Of a stretch of 64,000 nucleotides of DNA, positions 25,443 through 34,091 are shown piece by piece; position 1 is the stretch's first letter; each line of letters starts with the position of its first letter. The stretch lies in assembly GCA_965249455.1 (NCBI GenBank), contig OZ252236.1, positions 1,736,001 to 1,800,000 of the forward strand, in the 5' to 3' direction. Position numbers and translations under genes: made by a program. The DNA comes from Jiulongibacter sp024742395 (GTDB lineage: Bacteria; Bacteroidota; Bacteroidia; Cytophagales; Spirosomataceae). A model generated the notes under the pieces. The model was not told where the DNA came from. It worked only from the letters and a program-made list of their open reading frames with translations, and made no database searches.

Positions 25443-26407
25443 ATAAGCACTACTTGATAATTCTATTGGCTCTTTTGGTTTCAGCCTGTAAAGTTGGTTC
25501 CCAAAACAACAAAGAGCACTCCTATGAAGCTGATATTAATATAGACATGAAGTCGGTTTCGGTAAACCGGGATTATTTTATTTCAGAGAATTTTGTAGAG
25601 GGAATAAGACAGGAGGAAATAGATCTTAGAGGGGTGAAAACCTTATGTTATGTGATAAAGACCAATTCTCAGGCCAGTGAACATCAGATGGGGCCATGGT
25701 GTCCTCAATATCTTAATGACGGTGACGAAAAAGGTGGGATCTGGTTTCAAGATGGAAAAGTTTATGACGTTTCTGGACATTTTATTGCCGGGTTAGATGA
25801 GTTTTACAAAGATGATCGCTGGAAACTTTACAGAGAGGATGGTACTATTAAAGTTACAAATACCAAAGAAGGCTGTCTGGCAGCAGCAAAACCTGATGTA
25901 GAACCGGAATATCAAAATTACTGCGTAGAATGCCTTCCGGAGTACTTTAGTAATCAGGTGACGACGTTTGTGATTCCAGTAAATCCTGTGTATTTGAATA
26001 CTCCACAGCGATTCGGTAGAGGTGGTTTGGGAATTGCCCTAAACGGTGTAAAGTATGATCCGCCTGCTCCTGCACATGCAATTCTGGCAGCCCATACACT
26101 GGCTCCTTTAGATGACCATGGAGGTCATGTCAATCCGCATGGCGGCTACCATTATCATGCTATTACAGGCTCTACAAAAGAAATAGAACAGGCAGATGTT
26201 CATTCGCCTTTGGTAGGATATGCAATTGACGGTTTTGGTATTTATGCCTTAAAAGATAAAGAAGGCAATGTCCCTCTAGATTTGGATGATTGCGGTGGTC
26301 ATTCAGATGACACGAGAGGGTATCACTACCATGCCGGTGCTCCTGGTGACAATCAGATTATTAAATGCCTGCACGGGGCTCCGGGGTATATTTCTGTAGA
26401 TGAATAA
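25439..26407 (+). CDS. YHYH-domain lipoprotein
   Basis: The 322-residue lipoprotein has the lipobox LVSAC at about residues 12-16. The YHYH domain shows its two signature histidine clusters, HVNPHGGYHYHAITG and GYHYHAGAPGDNQ, with PLVGYAIDGFGIYALKD between them and GIALNGVKYDPPAPA before. The many histidines and acidic residues (DDHGGHVNPHGG; DDCGGHSDD) suggest metal binding. YHYH proteins are exported and of unestablished function. It overlaps the upstream membrane protein by four bases. Confidence 0.85.
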   Translation: MNKHYLIILLALLVSACKVGSQNNKEHSYEADINIDMKSVSVNRDYFISENFVEGIRQEEIDLRGVKTLCYVIKTNSQASEHQMGPWCPQYLNDGDEKGGIWFQDGKVYDVSGHFIAGLDEFYKDDRWKLYREDGTIKVTNTKEGCLAAAKPDVEPEYQNYCVECLPEYFSNQVTTFVIPVNPVYLNTPQRFGRGGLGIALNGVKYDPPAPAHAILAAHTLAPLDDHGGHVNPHGGYHYHAITGSTKEIEQADVHSPLVGYAIDGFGIYALKDKEGNVPLDLDDCGGHSDDTRGYHYHAGAPGDNQIIKCLHGAPGYISVDE

Positions 26408-26550
26408 GTCATTTCATTGTTCTTGTAAAGCCAAAATATTTAGAGTGTTTTTTATTTCCTCATTTGCTTTTACAGCATCAGCCACAAGTTTTTCCAGAAT
26501 TTAAGAAATGATAAAACAGAAATTGCTACCAACATTTAACAAGGTTTAAA

Positions 26551-26558
26551 TAGCTTTG
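26551..26558 (+). promoter_or_regulatory. -7 promoter box upstream of 26604
   Basis: TAGCTTTG matches TAnnTTTG; the expected start site near 26563 leaves a leader of about 40 bases before the TTG start at 26604. No clear -33 element is seen. Confidence 0.4.
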
Positions 26559-26603
26559 CGGCCTAATTGTTAAGGCTGGTTTTTATGCTCACCAGAATGC
26601 TAT

Positions 26604-27359
26604 TTGAATAAACAATTCATCTTTGACTTCAAGACAGATATTTCCGAAGTCCTTATTCCTTCAAAACTAAACAATCCTTTTTCAGAGGAAATTTCTGCTA
26701 TAGCCAGGATAGCGGCCACAGAATTTCAGGATTTTATTGCTGAAGAATCGAAGCATTGGGGATACGATTTTCAGACCAAAAAGGGCAAAATGTTTGGTGT
26801 TTTGGTAGTTCAAAAAGACGATCTCAGTTATAGTTTTATCGGGACGGTTTCAGGGAAGCTACCCGAAAATGCACAATGTGATCAGTTTATTCCTTCGGCT
26901 TTTGATGTGTCTGTTGGCGATTTCTTTATTAACAAGGGCATGACCGAGCTTACAGAAATAGGTAAGGAGATAAAGAGAGCTTTAAACCCGGCAGAAATTG
27001 CTACTTTAAAGTTGGAAAGAAATAAAAAGTCTGTGGCTTTGCAAAAACGTCTTTTTGAGAATTATCACTTTTTGAATCTTTCAGGTCATTCCCAAAATTT
27101 ACTGGAGATTTTTGGAACATCTTCTCATGGGAAACCACCTGCTGCTGCCGGAGAATGCGTAGCACCAAAAGTCTTGCAGTATGCTTTTCAACATCGTTTA
27201 AAACCCATTGCTTTGGCCGAGTTTTGGTGGGGAAGACCTATCAAAAATGACCTTAAAATTCACAAAGCCTTCTATCCGGCTTGCAAAGACCGCTGCCGTC
27301 CGATTCTTGAGTATATGCTGGAGGATCAGAAACTATTTGAAAACCGGGCCCAGTTTTGA
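26604..27359 (+). CDS. Stand-alone N-terminal module of Bacteroidota RluA-type pseudouridine synthases
   Basis: The 251-residue protein starts at a TTG; the nearby ATGs (26585, 26597) are in other frames. It matches the N-terminal extension carried by Bacteroidota RluA-family pseudouridine synthases: KMFGVLVVQ, SGKLP, FIPSAFDV, then GKPPAAAGECVAPKVLQYAFQHRLKPIALAEFWWG and FYPACKDRCRPILEYML. The pseudouridine synthase domain that normally follows is absent, and about 390 non-coding bases come next. The coiled-coil insert is also shorter than usual. It may be an independent tRNA/rRNA-related factor or a remnant, but the intact frame favours a functional protein. Confidence 0.65.
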   Translation: MNKQFIFDFKTDISEVLIPSKLNNPFSEEISAIARIAATEFQDFIAEESKHWGYDFQTKKGKMFGVLVVQKDDLSYSFIGTVSGKLPENAQCDQFIPSAFDVSVGDFFINKGMTELTEIGKEIKRALNPAEIATLKLERNKKSVALQKRLFENYHFLNLSGHSQNLLEIFGTSSHGKPPAAAGECVAPKVLQYAFQHRLKPIALAEFWWGRPIKNDLKIHKAFYPACKDRCRPILEYMLEDQKLFENRAQF

Positions 27360-27753
27360 GCTACCGGCCCCACTGATTAACTGAATAAGCCTTTGTATAG
27401 GTGAAGTAAGTGTTTGGGTATGAAATATATTCGCTTGCAGTGCACTTTGTTTACCTAGCCAAGATGTATTAGCTCAGACCATTTTTACCATCTTTCGGAG
27501 GGAATTTACCTTTTCTCCTGCTGAATGATTACGGAGCTTTGTTAAAAGATTTAGGAATGATCAAAATCACTATTTGTCCAATATGTGGCTCTAAATCTAA
27601 GAGGAGAACGAAAGAAAGTGAAGGCCTCAGTGATGCCGTTCAAGACGAGGAGGCTTTCAAGAAAATAGCTGTATGAAAAAGGACAATGGAGAAGTATATA
27701 GTCAAAGCAGAGGCTTTGGAGAAGGAATTGGAAACGTATAAACTAAGACACAA
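27360..27753. other. 394-base region with a possible small zinc-finger gene only
   Basis: Apart from the small frame at 27557-27676 and a lysine/glutamate-rich fragment that ends next to the start at 27754, nothing gene-like is seen. It may be decayed DNA. Confidence 0.4.
27557..27676 (+). CDS. Possible 39-residue CxxC zinc-finger peptide or gene remnant
   Basis: The ATG at 27557 opens a frame of 39 residues starting MIKITICPICGSKSKRR, with one CPxC knuckle near the N-terminus, and ending EEAFKKIAV. Zinc-knuckle starts of this kind open several DNA-binding proteins and transposase-associated proteins, so this may be the first exon-like piece of a decayed gene. No second cysteine pair is present. 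Coding status is unsure. Confidence 0.25.
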   Translation: MIKITICPICGSKSKRRTKESEGLSDAVQDEEAFKKIAV

Positions 27754-28599
27754 ATGAAATTAGCAGTTACATCAGCCAGTGGACATTTAGGCTCGGCAAT
27801 AGTGAAAGAACTTATCAGGGAGATTGGTAAAGAAAACGTGGTGGCCATCGCCCGAACGGTACAAAAGGCCGAACATCTGGGTGTTGAGGTAAGAGAAGGA
27901 GACTATAACAGTCGTGAACAATTCAATAGAGCACTTAGGGGCATTGATGCTGTACTTTTGGTTTCAGGAATGGATGAGCCTCAAAAGAGGATTCAGCAAC
28001 ATAGAAATGTGATAGAGGCAGCCAAAGAAAATGGTCTGAAAAAGATAGTTTATACTAGTATTGTAGGTGCAGAAGAGGGTACCGCTTTTAGTCCCATTGT
28101 GCAAAGTAACCGACAAACCGAAAAAGATGTACAGGCATCGGGTCTTGAATGGGTAATTGGTAGAAACGGTATCTATATTGAGCCTGATCTTGAATACATA
28201 GATACTTATGTAAAAGAAGGTGGTATTCGGAATTCGGCGGCAGACGGCAAATGTGGCTACACGAGCAGACCCGAGCTGGCTTTTGCCTATACTCAGATGT
28301 TACTGAATTCAACGGTCAATGGTAAGGTCTTAAATCTTGTTGGCGAAGCCATTACTCAGTCAGAATTGGCTGATCTCATTAATCAGGTTTATGGTACAGA
28401 CTTAAGTTACACTTCAGTATCAATAGAAGAATATAAAGAAGAAAGAATAAAGGCTTTGGGCGAGTTTATGGGAACAGTGATAGCCGGGATTTATGAAGGC
28501 ATTAAAAAAGGAGCCAACCATGTACGTTCAGACTATGAGAAGGCAGCTGGCAGAGCCCATAAAGGTGCCTTAACGATGATTCAGGAAATACACAAATAG
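27754..28599 (+). CDS. QorB/NmrA-like NAD(P)H-dependent reductase
   Basis: The 281-residue protein has the atypical SDR cofactor motif VTSASGHLGSAIV and follows the QorB (NAD(P)H:quinone oxidoreductase, YtfG) pattern. This includes ALRGIDAVLLVSGMDEPQKRIQQHRNVIEAAKENGLKKIVYTSIVGAE, ASGLEWVIGRNGIYIEP, YTSRPELAFAYTQML and GKVLNLVGEAITQSELADL. Relatives reduce quinones or act as NmrA-like redox sensors. It is followed 111 bases later by a siderophore-interacting flavoprotein on the same strand; the two may form a redox pair, but the gap leaves that open. Confidence 0.82.
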   Translation: MKLAVTSASGHLGSAIVKELIREIGKENVVAIARTVQKAEHLGVEVREGDYNSREQFNRALRGIDAVLLVSGMDEPQKRIQQHRNVIEAAKENGLKKIVYTSIVGAEEGTAFSPIVQSNRQTEKDVQASGLEWVIGRNGIYIEPDLEYIDTYVKEGGIRNSAADGKCGYTSRPELAFAYTQMLLNSTVNGKVLNLVGEAITQSELADLINQVYGTDLSYTSVSIEEYKEERIKALGEFMGTVIAGIYEGIKKGANHVRSDYEKAAGRAHKGALTMIQEIHK

Positions 28600-28710
28600 A
28601 AATAACGAATTCAAGGTAAAGTGGAATTGACGGAGACAATTCAATGTTAATTTAAAAGTATTGAGTGGTTTTAGTATTTGCAGAGCCAGCATCTTGTTGA
28701 AAAAAGAGGA

Positions 28711-29439
28711 ATGGGAATTTTAGAGAGTATTTTGAAAAATGTGGTACTGGAAGAGGCCACAATTTCTGAGAAAGTAAAACTTAGCGAATCTGTCTATAAA
28801 ATATGCTTAGCAAATGATAAGATAGCCAATGCTGATTTTATTCCTGGCTACTTTTTGCGTTTGGGAATTGGGATCGGTAGAGAGGACCTTGCCCTTAAAG
28901 ACAAAGTCAGAAGTTATTCTGTGTGGGATATAAATAGGGCAGAAGGCTATATAGACCTTGCTATTGCTACGCATAGTAATGGAATAGGATCGAAATGGGT
29001 AGCCAACTGTAATACAGGGGATACCGTTTATTTCAAATGGAAAAAGGGCAATTTTTTATTAGATGAAACGGCAGATAGCTACCTGATGATAGGAGATTTG
29101 TCAGCTTTGTCGCATTTGTATGTGATCAATAGGCACCTTTCGGATAATAAGCAGGTTGCTGGGGTTGTTTACAGTCAATCTTCTTCTGACTTTTTTGAAG
29201 ATGTGAATGGTAAATCGCCTTTTAATTTTTATGAACTGCAGCAGAATCCATATGAGGAAATAGTGGAACGTATCAAGGAATTGACTCCCAAAATGGCTGG
29301 GAAAAAGCTGGTTTATCTGGCAGGAGATAGCAGACTTTGTGTTTCTTTGAATAACTATTTCAGAAGAGAATTAAACTGGGAAACGAAGGAAATTAAGACT
29401 AAACCATTCTGGAATCCTGTGAAAAAGGGACTGGAATAA
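28711..29439 (+). CDS. Siderophore-interacting protein (ferric-chelate reductase-like)
   Basis: The protein has 242 residues from the ATG at 28711; a TTG 33 bases upstream is less likely. It belongs to the SIP/FAD-binding-9 family: FIPGYFLRLGIG, the FAD-contact motif VRSYSVWDI, GIGSKWVANCNTGDTVYF, YLMIGDLSALSHLYVI, YLAGDSRLCVSL, and the family ending KPFWNPVKKGLE. SIPs reduce ferric iron from siderophores with NAD(P)H or ferredoxin in the cytoplasm. No siderophore transporter is next to it in this window. Confidence 0.8.
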   Translation: MGILESILKNVVLEEATISEKVKLSESVYKICLANDKIANADFIPGYFLRLGIGIGREDLALKDKVRSYSVWDINRAEGYIDLAIATHSNGIGSKWVANCNTGDTVYFKWKKGNFLLDETADSYLMIGDLSALSHLYVINRHLSDNKQVAGVVYSQSSSDFFEDVNGKSPFNFYELQQNPYEEIVERIKELTPKMAGKKLVYLAGDSRLCVSLNNYFRRELNWETKEIKTKPFWNPVKKGLE

Positions 29440-29585
29440 AGAGCAGAGGCTGAATGACCGGTTTCCTGCCTGTAGCTAATCGCCGATGTAGACTTGAAAG
29501 CTCGAATAGAAAAACGGACAAGAAATAAGAAAGAAAATGAAATAGTTCACATACAAATCTTCAAAGGTTATCGTTAGTATAGGCT

Positions 29586-29972
29586 GTGATTCGAAGATTA
29601 AGAAATAGCATATTTTGTAAAGTCCTCTGGGGCTTCATGGGACTTTATTTACTTAATATCAGTGTAGATAGCTCTGATCAAAACCTGAATTCTATTCCTG
29701 AAGATTTATCAATAAATGATCAGGAAAGTATCATTGAAATCATCATTGAGAAGGTATTGGGTTTTGAGAATGCTATTGAAGAATACGATGATCATGACTC
29801 AGAAAACCAAATTAAAAAGGCCAAGGCTCAGATTGATTTAATTTATCAATATTTTGGTCAAAGTGCTGAAAGTGAGTTGATTGTTAAAGGTAATGGGCAG
29901 ACTTTTTCTTACTTAAATTCTTATCCCAGAGAGGGCTTTCTTTATCTATTGAGTCCCCCGCCCAAAATCTGA
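29586..29972 (+). CDS. Small exported or anchored protein, first gene of a conserved pair
   Basis: The 128-residue protein starts at a GTG and has an N-terminal hydrophobic segment (FCKVLWGFMGLYLLNISVD). Then comes an acidic part (PEDLSINDQESIIEIIIEKVLGFENAIEEYDDHDSENQ). Proteins of this pattern usually precede the gene type that follows here, as I recall from Bacteroidota genomes, so the pair seems conserved. The function is not known to me. The stop at 29970-29972 lies inside the 5' arm of a possible leader stem before the next gene. Confidence 0.6.
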   Translation: MIRRLRNSIFCKVLWGFMGLYLLNISVDSSDQNLNSIPEDLSINDQESIIEIIIEKVLGFENAIEEYDDHDSENQIKKAKAQIDLIYQYFGQSAESELIVKGNGQTFSYLNSYPREGFLYLLSPPPKI

Positions 29973-30046
29973 TTTGATCTTTTATGCTTCGTGTACCCTT
30001 CACCCTCGCGGTAGAAGGGCAATTCTGTTATGTCTTAAATCAAATC
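29971..30046 (+). ncRNA. Possible structured leader between the paired genes
   Basis: GATTTGAT (29971-29978) pairs perfectly with ATCAAATC (30039-30046) and encloses an inner stem: CCCTTC-ACC pairs with GGT-(bulged A)-GAAGGG at 29996-30019 around a CTCGC loop. The structure ends 5 bases before the ATG at 30052. It looks like a structured leader or cis-regulator, but it is not a riboswitch I recognise. Confidence 0.4.
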
Positions 30047-30051
30047 GAAAA

Positions 30052-30906
30052 ATGAAATTCAACAATATAACTGTACTTTTTCTTCTATTATTAACGTCCT
30101 CGTATTCCATTGCTCAAATCACCAATTTTGAAAAGGACAGTCTTTATATAGAGCAGGTGGAAAATCTCAAAAAACCGGATAAGGTCTTACATGCTGAGCC
30201 TCTTTACATTGACCTAATCAGAGATTTAGGTGCCCGAAAAGGCGAAAAGGAATGGAATGTGGGGTTTGGGCTTACTGATAATCTGAAATTTGACTCTTAT
30301 GAAGTCTTGATAGAGTACGAATGGGCTCCGGTAAATCGTCTGGGTTTAGAAATAGAGTTACCCTTTACTTTTTATTCCGGCATTAATGGTTCAGAAAAAG
30401 GTGCCATTCCTTCTGATCACCTCAATGGTTTAAAAATGGCCGCTCAATGGTCTTTTTTAGTGAATGAAGCCTGGGCTACTTCTATGGCCATAGGGTATAT
30501 TAATGAGCTGGAATTTACCGAGTTTGAACATTTTGGCCGGCCACTTATAAAGGGTAATGTGTATAATCCGTTTTTGGTTATGGCTAAACGCTGGGGGCAG
30601 AATGTACACTCTTTGATTTATACAGGCCCTGTGGTAGAGCAACATTTTAAAACCAAAGAATGGCATGCTCGCTACGAGATAAACTCAAATTTTCATTACA
30701 TGATTTCAGGTACCAGAAACTTTATAGGCCTTGAGTTTAACAAAGTCATTAAACCAGGTGATTTCGGTATGACTATTCGACCTCAAATGCGTGTGGGCAT
30801 TGCCGATAATCTTTTGGTAGGTATAGTAGCGGGAGTACCGGTGAGTCGTTACAATGAACGACTTAGTTCGTTTGTCAGACTTATATGGGAACCCAAGCAC
30901 CGGTAA
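30052..30906 (+). CDS. Outer-membrane-like protein, second gene of a conserved pair
   Basis: The protein has 284 residues from the ATG at 30052, with a signal peptide (MKFNNITVLFLLLLTSSYSIAQ). It contains HAEPLYIDLIRDLGARKGEKEWNVGFGLTDN, followed by alternating aromatic strands (YEVLIEYEWAPVNRLGLEIELPFTFY…) and an end FVRLIWEPKHR, typical of an outer-membrane beta-barrel. The HAEPLYIDLIRDLGARKGE segment is a strong family marker that I have seen in Bacteroidota hypothetical proteins. Role unknown. A leader with paired arms precedes it and a strong terminator follows. Confidence 0.65.
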   Translation: MKFNNITVLFLLLLTSSYSIAQITNFEKDSLYIEQVENLKKPDKVLHAEPLYIDLIRDLGARKGEKEWNVGFGLTDNLKFDSYEVLIEYEWAPVNRLGLEIELPFTFYSGINGSEKGAIPSDHLNGLKMAAQWSFLVNEAWATSMAIGYINELEFTEFEHFGRPLIKGNVYNPFLVMAKRWGQNVHSLIYTGPVVEQHFKTKEWHARYEINSNFHYMISGTRNFIGLEFNKVIKPGDFGMTIRPQMRVGIADNLLVGIVAGVPVSRYNERLSSFVRLIWEPKHR

Positions 30907-30916
30907 GGATGAAGGG

Positions 30917-30948
30917 CAGAGGCAGGTATACCTGCCTCTGATTTTTTT
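30917..30948 (+). terminator. Strong intrinsic terminator after the 30052 gene
   Basis: A 24-nt perfect palindrome (arms CAGAGGCAGGTA/TACCTGCCTCTG) at 30917-30940 followed by ATTTTTTT, directly after the stop at 30906. Confidence 0.85.
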
Positions 30949-31098
30949 AACAAGGCCCAGAACAGACGGCAAAATGGAAGTTGCTTAAGGAAGAAGACTC
31001 GATACTATCCGAAACGTCAAACCATGAAATAGTTTTAATTTAGATCATTTTTCCGCAATTTAGGGTACACTAAAGGTATCAATCATATCTGAAAAACA

Positions 31099-31464
31099 AT
31101 GAAAAGTACTGCTCATCATGATGAAAGAATAGCGAAAATGACTTTTGGCTCAGTTTATCCTCATTACGTAACAAAGGTGGAGAAAAAAGGCAGAACCAAA
31201 GCCGAGCTGCATGAGGTCATAGAATGGTTAACTTCTTTTGATGAGAAGCAACTTCAAGAGCTTATGGATAAAAAAGTCACTTTTGAGGAGTTTTTTGAGA
31301 TGGCAAATCTTAACCCAAACGCCGGTTTGATAAAAGGTGTAATTTGCGGCTATCGGGTGGAAGAAATAGAAAATCCTTTGACTCAAAAAGTACGTTACCT
31401 TGACAAAATTGTTGATGAGCTTGCCAAAGGAAAAAAAATGGAGAAAATTTTAAGAGGAAGTTAA
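31099..31464 (+). CDS. DUF2200 family protein
   Basis: The 121-residue protein contains RIAKMTFGSVYPHYVTKVEKKGRTKAELHEVIEWLTSF, FEEFFEMANLNPNAGLIKGVICGYRVEEIENPLTQKVRYLDKIVDELAKGKKMEKIL, which is the complete DUF2200 pattern. The family is small, cytoplasmic and uncharacterised. It lies alone between the terminator at 30917 and the convergent TPR kinase. Confidence 0.85.
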   Translation: MKSTAHHDERIAKMTFGSVYPHYVTKVEKKGRTKAELHEVIEWLTSFDEKQLQELMDKKVTFEEFFEMANLNPNAGLIKGVICGYRVEEIENPLTQKVRYLDKIVDELAKGKKMEKILRGS

Positions 31465-31491
31465 GCGACCAGCACATTCAAAAATCTTTAG

Positions 31492-33282
31492 TTAATCTGC
31501 TTTTAGTGAGAAAGTGAAACAGCTGCCTTTCCCTTCTTCACTTTGAACCTTTAGTTTTGCTCCGAGTTCTTCAGCTATGCGTTTTACAATGTAAAGACCT
31601 AAGCCGTGACTCTGCTCGCCTCCTGTAGGTTGGTTTCCAGCTGTGCTGTATTTCTCGAAGAGATATTTCTGCCTTACTTCTGATATACCTTTCCCTTCAT
31701 CTCTTATCTCAAAATGCACATACCCGTCTTTTTCATAAATACGATACCATACTTCGGTTTTATCCTCTGAATATTTAATGGCGTTAGAGAGTAGATTCTC
31801 CAAGGCCCTGAACAGCATTTTTTTATCAGTCAAAATATGCTCCCGGTCTTGTTCGATCTGAGCTTTTAAATTGATCCCCTTCGCTTTAGCCAAAGGTTCA
31901 AATCGTTTAATTAGGGAGGCTGTGAGTTTAGCCAAGTCTGTATTTTCTAAATGGACTTCATGTGCTTCCTGCTTATCAAAAGTGAGCAAGGCTCGAATAG
32001 CATTTAAACCAAAATCGGCTGTTTTACTAACCATTTCCTCTACCTCCTGTAAACTTCCTTTATCATTTTTGGAAAGGTTTTGTACCCATAATTTAATTGC
32101 GGAAAAGGGGCTGCTAAGGTCATGAGAGACCACTGAAAGGAGATGGTTTTTCTCAGCATTAAGCTGCGTTAGTTTTTTATTCTGTGCCTGAATCAGGCTG
32201 TTTTTCTTTTTGTTTTTATGGTAGGAGAAGCCAACGATAGCAGCCAGACTGGCAAACGCAATGATACCAATCAATAACGTCAATTGTCTGTTTTTCTGAC
32301 TCTGCAGTCGGGCAGAAAGCAATTGGTTTTCTTTTTCCCTTTCTTCGGCATTGTAGGCTTCCTGAAGCTCGGCTATGCGGTTACTGGTTTGCTCATTTAG
32401 AATTTCACTTTTTAACTGATTGCTCAGGATAATTTCCTTGTACGCCTCTTGGTACTCACCAAGCTCATTATAGATAGCGGCCAGCTGTTCATGAGATTGC
32501 TGAATCAGAGATTTTGAATTCAGTTGATTAGCCAGTTTCAATGCATTGAGAAGTTCAGTTTTTGCTTCTGATTTACGCCCCAAGCCATTTAGAGCCCCGG
32601 CTTTGTTTACCACATTATACCATAAGTCAGATTGAATCTTGTCAGTAAAATATGCGATGTTCTCCTTACTAAATCTAAGGGCTTGCTGATAATTACCTTG
32701 CTGAATGTATAAAGAAGTGAGGTTAATTTTCACATTGGCAATTCCCGTAGAATCTCCAAGAGCATTTTTGATATCAAGTGACTTGTTATATGAAATTAAG
32801 GCGGAGTCAATTTTATTCTCTTGTCGGTAGCATTGCCCCAGATTATTATAGATTACTGCCAGACTCTTCTGCTCCAGTTCATCGATCGGAGACTTTGAAA
32901 GAAAAGAAAGAATCACCTTTTTGGCTTCAGAATGTCGGTTTGTAGTCAGATAAACATAGGCCAGATCAGAGATAGCAATGAGCTCATCGTTCGGGCTGTT
33001 TAAGGCCTGAACAGCTTTTGCAAACGTCAAAAAGCTTTCTAATGATTTACTTTTTTCTCCCAGATAGTCAAAGTAAAATCCATCTACTCTTTCGGCATAG
33101 GCTATGGCTCTTTGATTGCCTGAGCTCCTCAATTTTTGGCTCCAATGCGGAAGAGAATCAAGATTGGAAGAATTGTAGATGGGAAGATTCTTGATGTAAG
33201 TATCCCAGGTTTCATCAGCTTTTTGGCCGCTTGAAAAATGACTGAACAACAAAAAGAGGAGGAGAGTACTTAGCTTATTCAT
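31492..33282 (-). CDS. Histidine kinase with extracytoplasmic TPR domain (module A)
   Basis: The protein has 596 residues from the ATG at 33282, which overlaps the regulator's stop by 8 bases; the frame is open 24 bases further. Order: signal peptide (MNKLSTLLLFLLFSHFSSG), TPR repeats, a membrane helix (LTLLIGIIAFASLAAIVGFSY), a HisKA-type H-box SVVSHDLSSPFSAIKLW, and an ATPase with NLLSNAIKYSED (N box), RDEGKGIS and GGEQSHGLGLYIVKRI. TPRs outside the membrane probably sense a protein or envelope signal. It pairs with the NarL-type regulator just upstream. A second copy of the module is at 57543-60047. Confidence 0.87.
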   Translation of the reverse strand: MNKLSTLLLFLLFSHFSSGQKADETWDTYIKNLPIYNSSNLDSLPHWSQKLRSSGNQRAIAYAERVDGFYFDYLGEKSKSLESFLTFAKAVQALNSPNDELIAISDLAYVYLTTNRHSEAKKVILSFLSKSPIDELEQKSLAVIYNNLGQCYRQENKIDSALISYNKSLDIKNALGDSTGIANVKINLTSLYIQQGNYQQALRFSKENIAYFTDKIQSDLWYNVVNKAGALNGLGRKSEAKTELLNALKLANQLNSKSLIQQSHEQLAAIYNELGEYQEAYKEIILSNQLKSEILNEQTSNRIAELQEAYNAEEREKENQLLSARLQSQKNRQLTLLIGIIAFASLAAIVGFSYHKNKKKNSLIQAQNKKLTQLNAEKNHLLSVVSHDLSSPFSAIKLWVQNLSKNDKGSLQEVEEMVSKTADFGLNAIRALLTFDKQEAHEVHLENTDLAKLTASLIKRFEPLAKAKGINLKAQIEQDREHILTDKKMLFRALENLLSNAIKYSEDKTEVWYRIYEKDGYVHFEIRDEGKGISEVRQKYLFEKYSTAGNQPTGGEQSHGLGLYIVKRIAEELGAKLKVQSEEGKGSCFTFSLKAD

Positions 33283-33919
33283 CCAGAATTCCGTTTTGGA
33301 TGGCAAACTTCACCATACCTACTGTATTGCTGGCACCAATCTTTACCAATATATTTCTTCGGTGTGTATCCACTGTTCCGGTACTTAAAAAGAGCTTTTC
33401 ACCTATTTCGGCTGAGCTGTACTCCAGGCAAACCAGCTTTAGTATCTCAAACTCTCTTGGAGACAAAAGGCTTAGTAATTTATTGGAAGGTGTGGTAACA
33501 GTATTGGTCTCCTGATTTACATCTTCAAGACTGATATTCTGACTGTAATAAGGAATACCATCAGCCACAGAACGAATGCCCGCTTGCAGTTCTTCTATAG
33601 CCGCATCTTTAAGAATATAGCCTTGAATAGCATGCTTTTTGAGTTTTTTCAAGGTTCTGCTTCCTCTAATCATGGTTAGGTAGAGAATAGGAAGCTGTGG
33701 CTTGAGATGCCTTATTTGTTTGAGTAAATCTTCTGCTTCTATATCTGGCAACTGAACATCGAGGAGTAAAATATCTAAACTTAAGGCTGGCAGAGCCCGA
33801 AGAAGGGATTGTCCGTCAGAATAAGTAGCCATAATTTTTATGTCCTTTTCTGTTCTCAATAGCTTTTCAAGGCCTTTGAGAAAAATTTCATGGTCATCTA
33901 CTATGGCAATTTTTATCAC
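33275..33919 (-). CDS. NarL/FixJ-type response regulator (module A)
   Basis: The 214-residue protein has a receiver domain with DDHEIF at the N-terminus and phospho-acceptor Asp54 in DILLLDVQLPDI. The LuxR/NarL helix-turn-helix follows: LSPREFEILKLVCLEYSSAEIGEKLFLSTGTVDTHRRNILVKIGASNTVGMVKFAI. It is first in an operon with the TPR kinase, whose start it overlaps by 8 bases. It is divergent from the lipoprotein at 34092, a likely target since the same arrangement recurs at 57543-61902. Confidence 0.9.
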   Translation of the reverse strand: MIKIAIVDDHEIFLKGLEKLLRTEKDIKIMATYSDGQSLLRALPALSLDILLLDVQLPDIEAEDLLKQIRHLKPQLPILYLTMIRGSRTLKKLKKHAIQGYILKDAAIEELQAGIRSVADGIPYYSQNISLEDVNQETNTVTTPSNKLLSLLSPREFEILKLVCLEYSSAEIGEKLFLSTGTVDTHRRNILVKIGASNTVGMVKFAIQNGILDE

Positions 33920-33950
33920 AATTGAAGACTCAATTATTCAGACTTCAATT
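33920..33950. promoter_or_regulatory. Inverted repeat directly upstream of the module A regulator
   Basis: AATTGAAG (33920-33927) and CTTCAATT (33943-33950) are perfect 8-bp arms, 15 bases apart, starting at the base next to the ATG at 33919. It could be an autoregulatory site or a 5' leader hairpin. Confidence 0.4.
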
Positions 33951-34091
33951 AAACGATTGGCCGGATGAAATCCAATTGATAAGCAGATCATTTAATAGAG
34001 TATATGACTTAAAATTACCTGATTACAGGATGGTGTGGCTTCTGCGTAAAGGCGAAATTGAGCTTTCAATTCATTTGTAAAACATGCAATC

